This document shows, piece by piece, positions 44,334 to 52,456 of a DNA stretch of 64,000 bases. Each line of letters starts with the position of its first letter. The first letter of the stretch is position 1. The notes beneath the pieces were generated by a model. It was given only the letters and a program-made list of their open reading frames with translations, was not told the DNA's origin and did no database searches. This stretch comes from Pigmentiphaga sp. H8 (lineage in GTDB: Bacteria; Pseudomonadota; Gammaproteobacteria; Burkholderiales; Burkholderiaceae_B): positions 4,278,001-4,342,000 of the forward strand of contig NZ_CP033966.1 of assembly GCF_003854895.1 (NCBI RefSeq), in the 5' to 3' direction. The position numbers were made by a program, and so were the translations under genes.

Positions 44334-44340
44334 GCCATCC

Positions 44341-45504
44341 TCACGACATGCGGCATTGCGCGTGGAAACTGTCCTTGGCGTCGGACAAGGGCTTGGACAC
44401 GGTCTTCAGGCTGACCCGCCCCTGGGCATCGCGCGCGGCCACGAACATGTAGAAATCCTGGATCGGATAGTTATTGGTGTTGAAGCGGAAGTTGCCGCGC
44501 ACCGACTTGAAATCGGCCGCGCGCAAGGCCTTGCCCAGGGCCTGCTTGTCGTCCAACTTGCCCCCGGTGGCCTTCAGCGCCGAGCCGATCAGCCGGGCGG
44601 AGTCGTAGGACTGCGCCGCGTACTCGGACGGAATGCGGCCGTACTTCGCCTCGAAGGCCGCGACGAACTGCCGGTTCTCGGCGTTGGGCAGATCCGGCCC
44701 CCAGTTGCTGCTGTTGAACACGCCCAGCGCGGCTTCCTTGAGCGCGGGCAGATTGGTGCCGTCGGCCGCCGCGTTGGTCAGCAGCGGGATCTTGCCCAGC
44801 AAGCCCGCCTGGCCGTAGGCCCGGACGAAAGCCACACCGTTGGCGCCCGGGTAGAACGCATAGACGGCGTCCGGCCGCGCGGCCGCGATGCGGGTGATCT
44901 CGGCCGAGAAATCCAGTTGGGCCAGCGGGGTATAGATCTCGTCGGCCAGCGGCTGGCCGTAGTTGCGCTTGAAGCCGGCCACGAAATCCTTGCCGGCCTG
45001 GTAGTTGGGCGCGAGCGCGATCACGCGCGCATAACCCTGCTGTTTGGCATAGGTGCCGCTGGCCTCGGCGAACTGGTCGTTCTGCTTGGCCGCCGAAAAG
45101 AAGAAAGGCGTACAGGCGGACCCGGCCAGGGGCGACGGCCCGGCATTGCCCGACACCATGAACACCTGCGCCGCGGCGAACCTGCGGGCCACCGCCATCG
45201 CCACGTTCGAGAAGGTCATGCCGGCCACCAGCGCCACTTTCTCGCGCTCGATCAACTCGTCGGCGATCTGCGTGGCGACCTCGGGCTTGAGCTGGCTGTC
45301 GCGGCGCACGATGGCCACGGGAATGCCGCCCAGCTTGCCGCCTTCCTGTTCCACCGCCAGCATGAAGCCGTCGTACATGTCCTGGCCCAGCATGGCCTGC
45401 GGACCGGACAGCTCTCCCATGAAACCGATCCTGACCTGGGCCTGCGCCCCCGAGGCCAGGCACGCCCAGGCCAGCGCCGCGGCCAGCGGATATCTTGCTT
45501 GCAT
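44341..45504 (-). CDS. LivK-type ABC periplasmic substrate-binding protein
   Basis: 387 aa. MQARYPLAAALAWACLASGAQA is the signal peptide. The mature protein starts QVRIGFMGELSGPQAMLGQDMYDGF, the branched-chain amino-acid receptor (peripla_BP_6) pattern, with FSAEITRIAAARPDAVYAFYPG and LLTNAAADGTNLP. Many of these bind aromatic or other carboxylates. No permease or ATPase genes are near. First gene of a two-gene operon with the Rieske oxygenase; GGAG precedes the ATG. Confidence 0.92.
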   Translation of the reverse strand: MQARYPLAAALAWACLASGAQAQVRIGFMGELSGPQAMLGQDMYDGFMLAVEQEGGKLGGIPVAIVRRDSQLKPEVATQIADELIEREKVALVAGMTFSNVAMAVARRFAAAQVFMVSGNAGPSPLAGSACTPFFFSAAKQNDQFAEASGTYAKQQGYARVIALAPNYQAGKDFVAGFKRNYGQPLADEIYTPLAQLDFSAEITRIAAARPDAVYAFYPGANGVAFVRAYGQAGLLGKIPLLTNAAADGTNLPALKEAALGVFNSSNWGPDLPNAENRQFVAAFEAKYGRIPSEYAAQSYDSARLIGSALKATGGKLDDKQALGKALRAADFKSVRGNFRFNTNNYPIQDFYMFVAARDAQGRVSLKTVSKPLSDAKDSFHAQCRMS

Positions 45505-45647
45505 GCATCATCTCCTGTCGGCGCGTGGCGCCTCGTTCTTGGATGGCCCCGGAACGGGGCTCAGCCAGCAATCTACCGGCACCGACAGAATTTCAATAGC
45601 AAATATTTTCAATATCGACTATTTGATTTTCGGATAATATCCGCCGC

Positions 45648-46553
45648 ATGAAGACCGACCTGAATCTGTTGCGCGTGCTGGTCGCCATCTACGACACCGG
45701 CAGCGTCAGCGCCGCCGCGCAACGCCTTGCCATGAGCCAGCCGGCGGCCAGCGCCGCGCTGTCGCGCCTGCGCGGATCCCTGGGCGACCAGTTGTTCGTG
45801 CGGCGCGGCTCCCGCATGGAAGCCACGCCGCGCGCGCAGCACATCATTGCCCGCACGCGCGAGGTCATCCAGGTCATCGACCACGAGATCCTGCCCAACC
45901 CCGAGTTCTCGCCGGCCCGTTTCGACGGCGAACTGACGCTGTGCATGAGCGAGATCGGCGAGGCGGTCTTCCTGCCCGCCCTGTACCGGCGCATCCGCGC
46001 CGAGGCCCCCGGTGCGCGGCTGCGCACCGTCGGCCTGCTGCCGGCCGAGCTGGAAGGCGCCCTGTACGAAGGCCGCGTCGATTCGGTACTGGGCTATTTT
46101 CCCGATCTGCAATCCCACTTCATTTTCCAGCAGCGGCTGTATTCGCACGACCTGACCTGTCTCGTGCGCCAGGCCCATCCGCTGCCCGGTCCGCGCATGA
46201 CGCTGGACGAATTCCTGGGCATGGACCACGTGCTGGTGCGCGACGACGGGCGCAGCCAGGAAATGTTCGAGCAGGAACTGGCCGCCCGCGGCATCGAGCG
46301 CAAGATCGCGCTGCACACCTCGCACTACATGAGCCTGGGCACGCTGATCAACGACAGCGACCTCATCGTCGTGCTGCCACGCGCGGTGGCCGAGCTGCAC
46401 GTGCGCAGCGCCAACGCGCGCATCATCGAACCGCCCTTCCCCATCCGCCGCTACGACCTCAAGCAGTACTGGCACCGACGCTTCCACGACGACCCCAAGA
46501 GCATCTGGCTGCGCGGGGTCATCCAGCGCGTGCTGGGGGAACCGGCGCCCTAG
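45648..46553 (+). CDS. LysR-family regulator
   Basis: 301 aa. Helix-turn-helix: MKTDLNLLRVLVAIYDTGSV then SAAAQRLAMSQPAASAALSRLR, of the NodD/PcpR-like subgroup (DLNLLRV start). Divergent from the LivK-type receptor and Rieske oxygenase, which it probably controls in response to their substrate. The 143-base spacer is AT-rich and holds several overlapping partial dyads (AAATATTTTCAATAT) suited to T-N11-A LysR sites. Confidence 0.9.
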   Translation: MKTDLNLLRVLVAIYDTGSVSAAAQRLAMSQPAASAALSRLRGSLGDQLFVRRGSRMEATPRAQHIIARTREVIQVIDHEILPNPEFSPARFDGELTLCMSEIGEAVFLPALYRRIRAEAPGARLRTVGLLPAELEGALYEGRVDSVLGYFPDLQSHFIFQQRLYSHDLTCLVRQAHPLPGPRMTLDEFLGMDHVLVRDDGRSQEMFEQELAARGIERKIALHTSHYMSLGTLINDSDLIVVLPRAVAELHVRSANARIIEPPFPIRRYDLKQYWHRRFHDDPKSIWLRGVIQRVLGEPAP

Positions 46554-46625
46554 CCGATCGTTCACTTCGTTGTCACCCGTGGCGGGTAGGCTGCCCGGCG
46601 TCTCCCCCACGTGAACACGACGAAC

Positions 46626-48431
46626 ATGACCGATACCCTTGCGCGCCGCCGCTTCCTGCGCGGCGTCGCCCTGGGCGGCGCCGGCGCCGCCTCTACCCTG
46701 GCCCTGGCCGCCTGCGGCGGCGGCGACGACGACCATCCCACCGACGTCAGCTTCACCCACGGCGTGGCCAGCGGCGATCCGCTGGCCGACCGCGTCGTCA
46801 TCTGGACCCGCGCCGTCCCGGCCGGCGGCGGCGACGTCGACATCGAATGGGAAATGGCCACGGACGAGGCCTTCAGGAACATCGCCAAGAACGGGTCGGC
46901 CAGCGCCCGCGCCGACCAGGACCATACCGTCAAGATCGACGTCACCGGCCTGGCCGCGGGCACGTCCTACTGGTACCGCTTCAAGCACGAAGACAAGGTT
47001 TCCGGCGTCGGCCGCACCCGTACCCTGCCTACTGGCTCGGTCAAGCAGGTCAAGCTGGTGGTCTTCTCCTGTTCCAACTACCCCGCCGGCTATTTCCACG
47101 TCTATGCCGAGGCGGCCAAGCGCGGCGACCTGGATGCCGCCATCCACCTGGGCGACTACATCTACGAATACGGCCGCGACGGCTATGCCTCGGAACAGGC
47201 GCAGGCCATGGGCCGGCCGTCCGAACCGGCCAACGAGATCGTGTCGCTGGCGGACTACCGCCGCCGCTATGCCCAGTACCGCAGCGACCCCGACCTGCAG
47301 GCGGTTCATGCCGCCCTGCCCTTCATCGCCGTCTGGGACGATCACGAGATCGCCAACGACACCTGGGAAAACGGCGCCGAGAACCACCAGCCCGACTCCG
47401 AGGGCGACTTCGCGCTGCGCAAGGCGGCCGCGGTGCGCGCCTACCACGAGTGGCTGCCCACCCGTCCGCAGTCGGCGCCCAACGTCATTTACCGCAGCTT
47501 CGACTTCGGCAACCTGCTGTCGCTCCACATGCTCGACACGCGCGTCCTGGCTCGCGCCCGGCAGTTGTCCTACGCCAGCTATTTTGGCGCGCTGCTCGGC
47601 AGTCCCGACCCCGCGACCGGGCTCGCGCAGTTCGCCGCCGCGTTCACCGCCGACGTCGCCGCGCCCGATCGCCAACTGATGGGGCAGGCCCAGACCGCCT
47701 GGCTGCGCGATCGCATGGCCTCGTCGAGCGCAACCTGGCAGGTCCTGGGTCAGCAGGTGCTGATGGCGCCGGTGCACCTGCCCATGCCGGTCCTGCTGGG
47801 CCTGCTGGCCTCCACGGGCCAGTTGGGCGACGTCGAGATCCCCGCCCAGTTCGCGATGGACCCCGCGGCCTACGCCCGGCTCGTCGCCCGGCAGCAGGCC
47901 GGCGATCCGACCCTGACGGCGCAGGAACGCGCCATCCTGGCCATGCCCTGCATCCCGTACAACCTCGACTCCTGGGACGGCTACTGGGCCGCGCGCGAGA
48001 CCGTGCTGGGCATGGCGCGCCAGTTGGACAAGAACCTGGTCGTGCTGGCCGGGGATACCCACAACGCCTGGGCCAGCGACCTGCGCGACAAGGACGGCAA
48101 CGCCGTGGGCGTGGAGTTCGCCGCGTCGTCGGTGACCTCGCCCGGCTTCGAGGAATACCTGGGCGACGGCGTGCCGCCGGCTCAACTGGCTGCCCTGCTG
48201 ACCGGCCTGGCCAACCTGTCCACCCTGCCCGCGGGCAACAAGTGGGCGGGCAGCCTGAAGTACGCCGACACCAGCCTGCGCGGCTACATGGTCCTGACCG
48301 TCACGCCCGAGCGCATCCGCGCCGATTGGCAATACGTCGACACGGTGCATGCCCGCGGCTATCGCGCATCGTTGGGCCAGAGCCTCGCCACGCTGCCGGG
48401 TGCGGCCAACCGCAAGCTGGTCGAACTCTGA
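46626..48431 (+). CDS. phoD: PhoD-like alkaline phosphatase, Tat-exported
   Basis: 601 aa from the ATG at 46626; a GTG at 46611 is equally possible and neither has a clear ribosome site. The N terminus MTDTLARRRFLRGVALGG is a Tat signal (RRxFL) ending in a Cys-containing AACGGG segment. Domain order matches PhoD: beta-sandwich (VSFTHGVASGDPLADRVVIWTR), then the metallo-phosphatase part with FSCSNYPAGYFHVYAEAA, HLGDYIYEYG, FIAVWDDHEIANDTW and LAGDTHNAWASDL. PhoD hydrolyses phosphate mono- and diesters and binds calcium and iron. No Pho box was recognised upstream. Confidence 0.9.
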   Translation: MTDTLARRRFLRGVALGGAGAASTLALAACGGGDDDHPTDVSFTHGVASGDPLADRVVIWTRAVPAGGGDVDIEWEMATDEAFRNIAKNGSASARADQDHTVKIDVTGLAAGTSYWYRFKHEDKVSGVGRTRTLPTGSVKQVKLVVFSCSNYPAGYFHVYAEAAKRGDLDAAIHLGDYIYEYGRDGYASEQAQAMGRPSEPANEIVSLADYRRRYAQYRSDPDLQAVHAALPFIAVWDDHEIANDTWENGAENHQPDSEGDFALRKAAAVRAYHEWLPTRPQSAPNVIYRSFDFGNLLSLHMLDTRVLARARQLSYASYFGALLGSPDPATGLAQFAAAFTADVAAPDRQLMGQAQTAWLRDRMASSSATWQVLGQQVLMAPVHLPMPVLLGLLASTGQLGDVEIPAQFAMDPAAYARLVARQQAGDPTLTAQERAILAMPCIPYNLDSWDGYWAARETVLGMARQLDKNLVVLAGDTHNAWASDLRDKDGNAVGVEFAASSVTSPGFEEYLGDGVPPAQLAALLTGLANLSTLPAGNKWAGSLKYADTSLRGYMVLTVTPERIRADWQYVDTVHARGYRASLGQSLATLPGAANRKLVEL

Positions 48432-48572
48432 CCGGCAAGGCACCAGGACAGGGTCCCGGACGCGCCGTCATGGTGCGTTCCGACCCGTATTTGTGCATCG
48501 CAACATTTTCCTGGCGATCCGGTTTTTCAGGCGCTACCATCAAGGGAATCCATCAGGATTACCCGAGCTGCG

Positions 48573-48956
48573 ATGCACAACGAAACCCGCTCCACCCTAT
48601 TGTCCGCCGCCATTGCCGTCCGGTCCGAACTCCAGTTCCATTACCACGGCGCCACGCGCATAGCCCATCCCCACAGCCTGGGCGCCACCACCGACGGCAC
48701 GCTGGTCGTGATCGCCTGGCAGCTCGATGGCCGCTCGGGCGATCCACCCGGCTGGCGCCTGTACAACGCCGACAAGATGAATCGCCTGGCCCGCACGGGC
48801 CGGCGCTTCGAACCCCTGCCGTCCCCGCCCTACAAGCTGGCCGGACTGATCAGGACACCGTACGAATCGCCGTTCGACGACGACCATCCCTTCGACCTGC
48901 CGCCGTTGGCCGGCCAGCAGCGCAAGAGCCGTGGCAGGTGGCTGAGGACGATCTGA
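48573..48956 (+). CDS. small WYL-like protein
   Basis: 127 aa, no signal peptide. The central part ELQFHYHGATRIAHPHSLG, TLVVIAWQLDG and GWRLYNADKMNRLARTGRRF follows the WYL-domain pattern (inner beta strands, W and final helix motif) but no DNA-binding domain is attached. Stand-alone WYL proteins can be ligand sensors. Ribosome site weak. It lies 141 bases after phoD and is convergent with the sulfatase gene. Confidence 0.65.
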   Translation: MHNETRSTLLSAAIAVRSELQFHYHGATRIAHPHSLGATTDGTLVVIAWQLDGRSGDPPGWRLYNADKMNRLARTGRRFEPLPSPPYKLAGLIRTPYESPFDDDHPFDLPPLAGQQRKSRGRWLRTI

Positions 48957-48977
48957 GTCCTCGGCCACCGCGCACGC

Positions 48978-51320
48978 TCAACCGGCCACGCTCAGCTTGC
49001 AAGCCTTGCCCATGTTGGTCTGGATGATGGCGCGATCCGCGGCATCAGTCTTGCCATCGTGGTTGAAGTCGTACCAGCTGGACTGCGCAACACCTTCGTG
49101 CAGGTTCAACTGGCTGAGCTCCGTCCAGTTGTCCAGGTCCTTCTGGTCGACCACGCCATCGCGGTTGCCGTCGCCTGGGCAGTTGAGCGTGTCATAGCTG
49201 TAGTTGTAGGCCGCCACCTGGTCGCGCTTGTCCATCTCGGCCTTGAGCGTGGCATAGGCCTGCTGCGCCTCGCCGTCCAGCGCGGCGGTGATGGTGGGCG
49301 TACCCGTGGCGATGGCGCTGCCGCTGCGGTCCAGCGTGGGGTTGGGAACGGCCATGTCGATCCGGTACAGCTCGTCGGTGTTCTTGTTTTCCACGTACGC
49401 CGAGTTGACCGGATTGGCGGTATCCACCGTATAGGTCTTGCGGTTCAGGCGCACCAGCTTGTAGCTGCCGTCGCTGACGGCCTTCTGCGAATCAGGCAGG
49501 ATGTCCACGGGGTCGTCCGCCTCCAGGGCCTTGCGGTAGGACAGCACCTGGCCGCATTGGCTGAAGCCTTCCGCGGGCACGCCCGCCAGTCCGGAGTCGG
49601 CACCGTACCAGACACCGCTCTGGTCTTCGCACAAGGCCTTGTTCGGGAAGATGGTGAAGCAGACGTTGGCGGCCTCCACGACGCAGGGCTGGGGCGTGAT
49701 GTCCGTGGCCGGGTTGATGAAATTGGTGCCCATCTCGGAGAAGTTCAGGGTACGGATGGCGCCTTGGTCGGGGGTGGTCAGGTAGGCCAGCATGGGCTGG
49801 GCATCCACCGGACGGTTGGCGGGTACGGTGGCCTTGACGTCGGCGCCGGCGATTTCGGCGAACAACTGGTACAGGTCGGGCGAACTGACCTGATGCGGCA
49901 CTTCCCGGCCCGGCTCCTTCACGATGGGGCCGGCCACCAGCAGGGGCACCGACACACCGGTCTGGTAGGGGAAGCCCTTGGCCCGGGTGGGATCGAAGCG
50001 GCCCGGCGCGGTGAACTTCACGCTGTTGACGTAGGTGCCGTTGTCGCCCATGACGACCACCATGGTGTTGGTCTTCTCCGGCTGGTAGTTCAGCGTGCCG
50101 TCGTCGTTCCACGTGGCAAGCTCCAGCTCGACCAGCAGGCGGCCGATTTCCTTGTCCATGGCCTCCACCATCAGGTTGGTGACGATGTGGTCGTCGACCA
50201 GGGCCGTGATCTGGCCCGGCGCGCCCTCGATGTCGCTGGCAGGCGAGCACAGCAGGTTGTCGTTGCGGCCCGGCGTGGATTCCGATACCAGCGACAGGGG
50301 CGGCACTTGCAGCGGCGCGTGGATGGCGGAATAGCCGACCGACATCATCCAGGGCTTGTCCTTGGACTGCTTGCTGGCCCAGGCCGCGGCGCGATCGGTT
50401 TCCATCGTGCTGCGGTAGCCGCGCGCGGACGGATCGGTGGCCGTGACCTTGCGCGAACTGCCATCGGCCCAGCTCTGGATGAACTCGCCGGTGTAGTAGC
50501 CGTTCTGCGCGCTGAAGTCGATGTAGCCGGGCCGGGTGCTCTGGCAGGACTGGCCGGGGTCGAAGATGCCGCCGCGCTCCATGCAGCTGCGGCCGGGCGT
50601 GACGATGTCGCTGCTGCGGGCAATGGACTCGCAACCGCCCGTGGCGAAATAGCACGCGCCGCCATCGGCGCCGTTGACGGGATCCATCGTCGTGTTCGAC
50701 ACGAAGCCGCACTTGTAGGTACCTTCGGCCACGGTGGCCAGGCCCGCCCGCGTATCGATCGGATAGGGCGCGCCGTCCAGATAGCCGTCGAAGTAGTCCC
50801 AGCCCAGCTTCCACATGGTCTGGTGGCCATAGGGCAGGTTGGCGGCGGTGCCCAGGTCGGAGCCGGTCAGATGCATCTTGCCGATCAGCGCGCTGGTATA
50901 GCCCTGGGTGCGCAGGAGCTTGGGCAGCGTGACCTCGTAGGGCGAGATTTCGGAGTTGGCCAGGTCGGTGGACACCACCGCGTTCAGGATGTTGGTGCTG
51001 GACGGGTAGCGGCCCGTGAAATAGGTGGCGCGGGTGGGCGTGCAGGTGGGCATGGCCCAGGCATTGCGGAACTGCAGGCCAGCCTTGGCGATGGCCGTCA
51101 GGTTGGGCGTCTTGGGCGGCACCGCGCCGCCGTAGCCGTAGGAGGTCAGCTGATCGAGGCCGAAGTCGTCGATCACGATGAACAGGATGTTGGGTTTCTG
51201 CTCCGCCTGCGGCGAGGGCTTGGCGCCGCTATCGTCCGAGCAGCTCGACAGTAGCAGCGCGGATGCGGCCGCGGCCGCCGCGCACAGGATGATCGGTTTG
51301 CCGCGCGCTATCGTTTTCAT
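48978..51320 (-). CDS. lipoprotein sulfatase with dockerin-like C-terminal calcium repeats (1)
   Basis: 780 aa from the ATG at 51320 (GAGGGAG upstream). Lipobox LLLSSC with Cys27. Sulfatase domain: NILFIVIDDFGLDQ with metal ligands Asp51/Asp52, and CTPTR at 93-97, whose Cys93 becomes formylglycine. Many extra Cys in the middle suggest disulfides. The last 60 residues hold two dockerin/EF-hand-type loops, DGNRDGVVDQKDLDNW and DFNHDGKTDAADRAII, likely to bind calcium. It hydrolyses a sulfate (or similar) ester outside the cytoplasm. Last gene of the sulfatase-FGE-sulfatase operon. Confidence 0.87.
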   Translation of the reverse strand: MKTIARGKPIILCAAAAAASALLLSSCSDDSGAKPSPQAEQKPNILFIVIDDFGLDQLTSYGYGGAVPPKTPNLTAIAKAGLQFRNAWAMPTCTPTRATYFTGRYPSSTNILNAVVSTDLANSEISPYEVTLPKLLRTQGYTSALIGKMHLTGSDLGTAANLPYGHQTMWKLGWDYFDGYLDGAPYPIDTRAGLATVAEGTYKCGFVSNTTMDPVNGADGGACYFATGGCESIARSSDIVTPGRSCMERGGIFDPGQSCQSTRPGYIDFSAQNGYYTGEFIQSWADGSSRKVTATDPSARGYRSTMETDRAAAWASKQSKDKPWMMSVGYSAIHAPLQVPPLSLVSESTPGRNDNLLCSPASDIEGAPGQITALVDDHIVTNLMVEAMDKEIGRLLVELELATWNDDGTLNYQPEKTNTMVVVMGDNGTYVNSVKFTAPGRFDPTRAKGFPYQTGVSVPLLVAGPIVKEPGREVPHQVSSPDLYQLFAEIAGADVKATVPANRPVDAQPMLAYLTTPDQGAIRTLNFSEMGTNFINPATDITPQPCVVEAANVCFTIFPNKALCEDQSGVWYGADSGLAGVPAEGFSQCGQVLSYRKALEADDPVDILPDSQKAVSDGSYKLVRLNRKTYTVDTANPVNSAYVENKNTDELYRIDMAVPNPTLDRSGSAIATGTPTITAALDGEAQQAYATLKAEMDKRDQVAAYNYSYDTLNCPGDGNRDGVVDQKDLDNWTELSQLNLHEGVAQSSWYDFNHDGKTDAADRAIIQTNMGKACKLSVAG

Positions 51321-51334
51321 GCTTGTTCTCCCTC

Positions 51335-52456
51335 TCAAGTCCTGACCAGCCGGAATCCCAGGTGGGACATGGGGCTGTAGGGGTCGGAGCCGCGCCGGGC
51401 GCTGGGCCGGTACGACAGGCAGTAGTCTTCGTTGCACAGGAACGAACCGCCGCGGATGACCCGCTTGGGCGCGTCGAGCGGAACACCGGGCTCGCCGGGA
51501 TCGTAGGAGTCGGCGGGCCCCTGGGGGTTGTCGATGGGATGGACCGGCAGCCTGGACTGCTGCACGAAGTAATCGGCGCGATACCAGTCGGCCACCCACT
51601 GCCAGGCGTTGCCGGTCATGTCCAGCAGGCCATAGCCATTGGGCGGGAAGGTGCCGGCCTCGACCGTGCCGGCCGCGCCGCCCGCGCGCGGGCTGACCAC
51701 GGGAAAGCGGCGCTCGCGCACGTCCCAGTAGTTGGCCTGGCGCGCGCCGTCCAGCAGCGGCTCGTCGCCCCAGCCATAGGTGGCCTGTTCCAGGCCGCCG
51801 CGCGCGGCGAATTCCCATTCAGCCTCGGTCGGCAGGCGCTTGCCCGCCCACTTGGCATAGGCCAGCGCATCGGCATGGCTGACCTGGACCACCGGGTGGC
51901 CGCCCTTGCCCTCGATGGAACTGCCCGGCCCCTGGGGATGACGCCAGTCCGCGCCCGGGACGTAGCGCCACCAGCGGGAATAGTCGTCCAGGCGCACGGG
52001 CCGGTCGGTGCCGACGAACACCATGGCCCCGGGCACCAGCACGTCGTCAGGCGGGCGCGGGGTGCCGGGCGGCAGTTGCACGCGCACGCTTTCCCAGTCC
52101 GGCTTCTGCTCGGCGGTGGTGACATAGCCGGTCTCGTGCACGAAGCGGGCGAACTGGTCGTTCGTGACGTGCGTGACGTCCATCCAGAATCCCGGAACGC
52201 GCACCTCGTGCGTGGGGCGTTCGTTGGGATAGGCCAGCTTGTGGTCGCTGCCCATCAGGAACACCCCGCCCGGCACCCAGGCCATGTCCTTGGGCGTCTT
52301 GATGCCATCGCCCAGGACGACGCGCGGCTTTTGCGCGGGACGGCTGCGCCAGGCCTGCCAGCCCAGGACGCCGCCTGCCGCGGTACCCGCGGCCGCCAGG
52401 GCCACGCCGCCCACCAGCAGGCGCCGGCGGCTGTTCTTCAGGTCAATAGATGCCAT
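51335..52456 (-). CDS. formylglycine-generating enzyme (SUMF1/FGE), exported or membrane-anchored
   Basis: 373 aa from the ATG at 52456, overlapping the upstream sulfatase by 14 bases. FGE oxidises the sulfatase active-site Cys to formylglycine. Blocks: WVPGGVFLMGSD, FWMDVTHVTNDQFARFV, RLPTEAEWEFAARGG, GLLDMTGNAWQWVADWY and RVIRGGSFLCNEDYCLSYRPSARRG, whose Cys341 and Cys346 match the copper-binding catalytic pair. The N terminus NSRRRLLVGGVALAAAGTAAGG looks like a Tat signal or signal anchor, placing it in the periplasm, where the lipoprotein sulfatases also end up. Confidence 0.88.
   Translation of the reverse strand: MASIDLKNSRRRLLVGGVALAAAGTAAGGVLGWQAWRSRPAQKPRVVLGDGIKTPKDMAWVPGGVFLMGSDHKLAYPNERPTHEVRVPGFWMDVTHVTNDQFARFVHETGYVTTAEQKPDWESVRVQLPPGTPRPPDDVLVPGAMVFVGTDRPVRLDDYSRWWRYVPGADWRHPQGPGSSIEGKGGHPVVQVSHADALAYAKWAGKRLPTEAEWEFAARGGLEQATYGWGDEPLLDGARQANYWDVRERRFPVVSPRAGGAAGTVEAGTFPPNGYGLLDMTGNAWQWVADWYRADYFVQQSRLPVHPIDNPQGPADSYDPGEPGVPLDAPKRVIRGGSFLCNEDYCLSYRPSARRGSDPYSPMSHLGFRLVRT

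Noticed and set aside
45609..48443. 944-codon minus-strand open frame
   Set aside because: Antisense across a LysR gene and phoD, both with clear motifs; composition of a shadow frame.
45941..49027. 1028-codon plus-strand open frame
   Set aside because: Runs out of frame through LysR, phoD and the WYL-like gene; Arg/Pro/Ala-rich with no recognisable domain.
51335..52456. EgtB-type or other non-FGE member of the SUMF1 fold
   Set aside because: Both catalytic Cys (341, 346) are present and it overlaps a sulfatase gene, so a true formylglycine-generating enzyme is far more likely.
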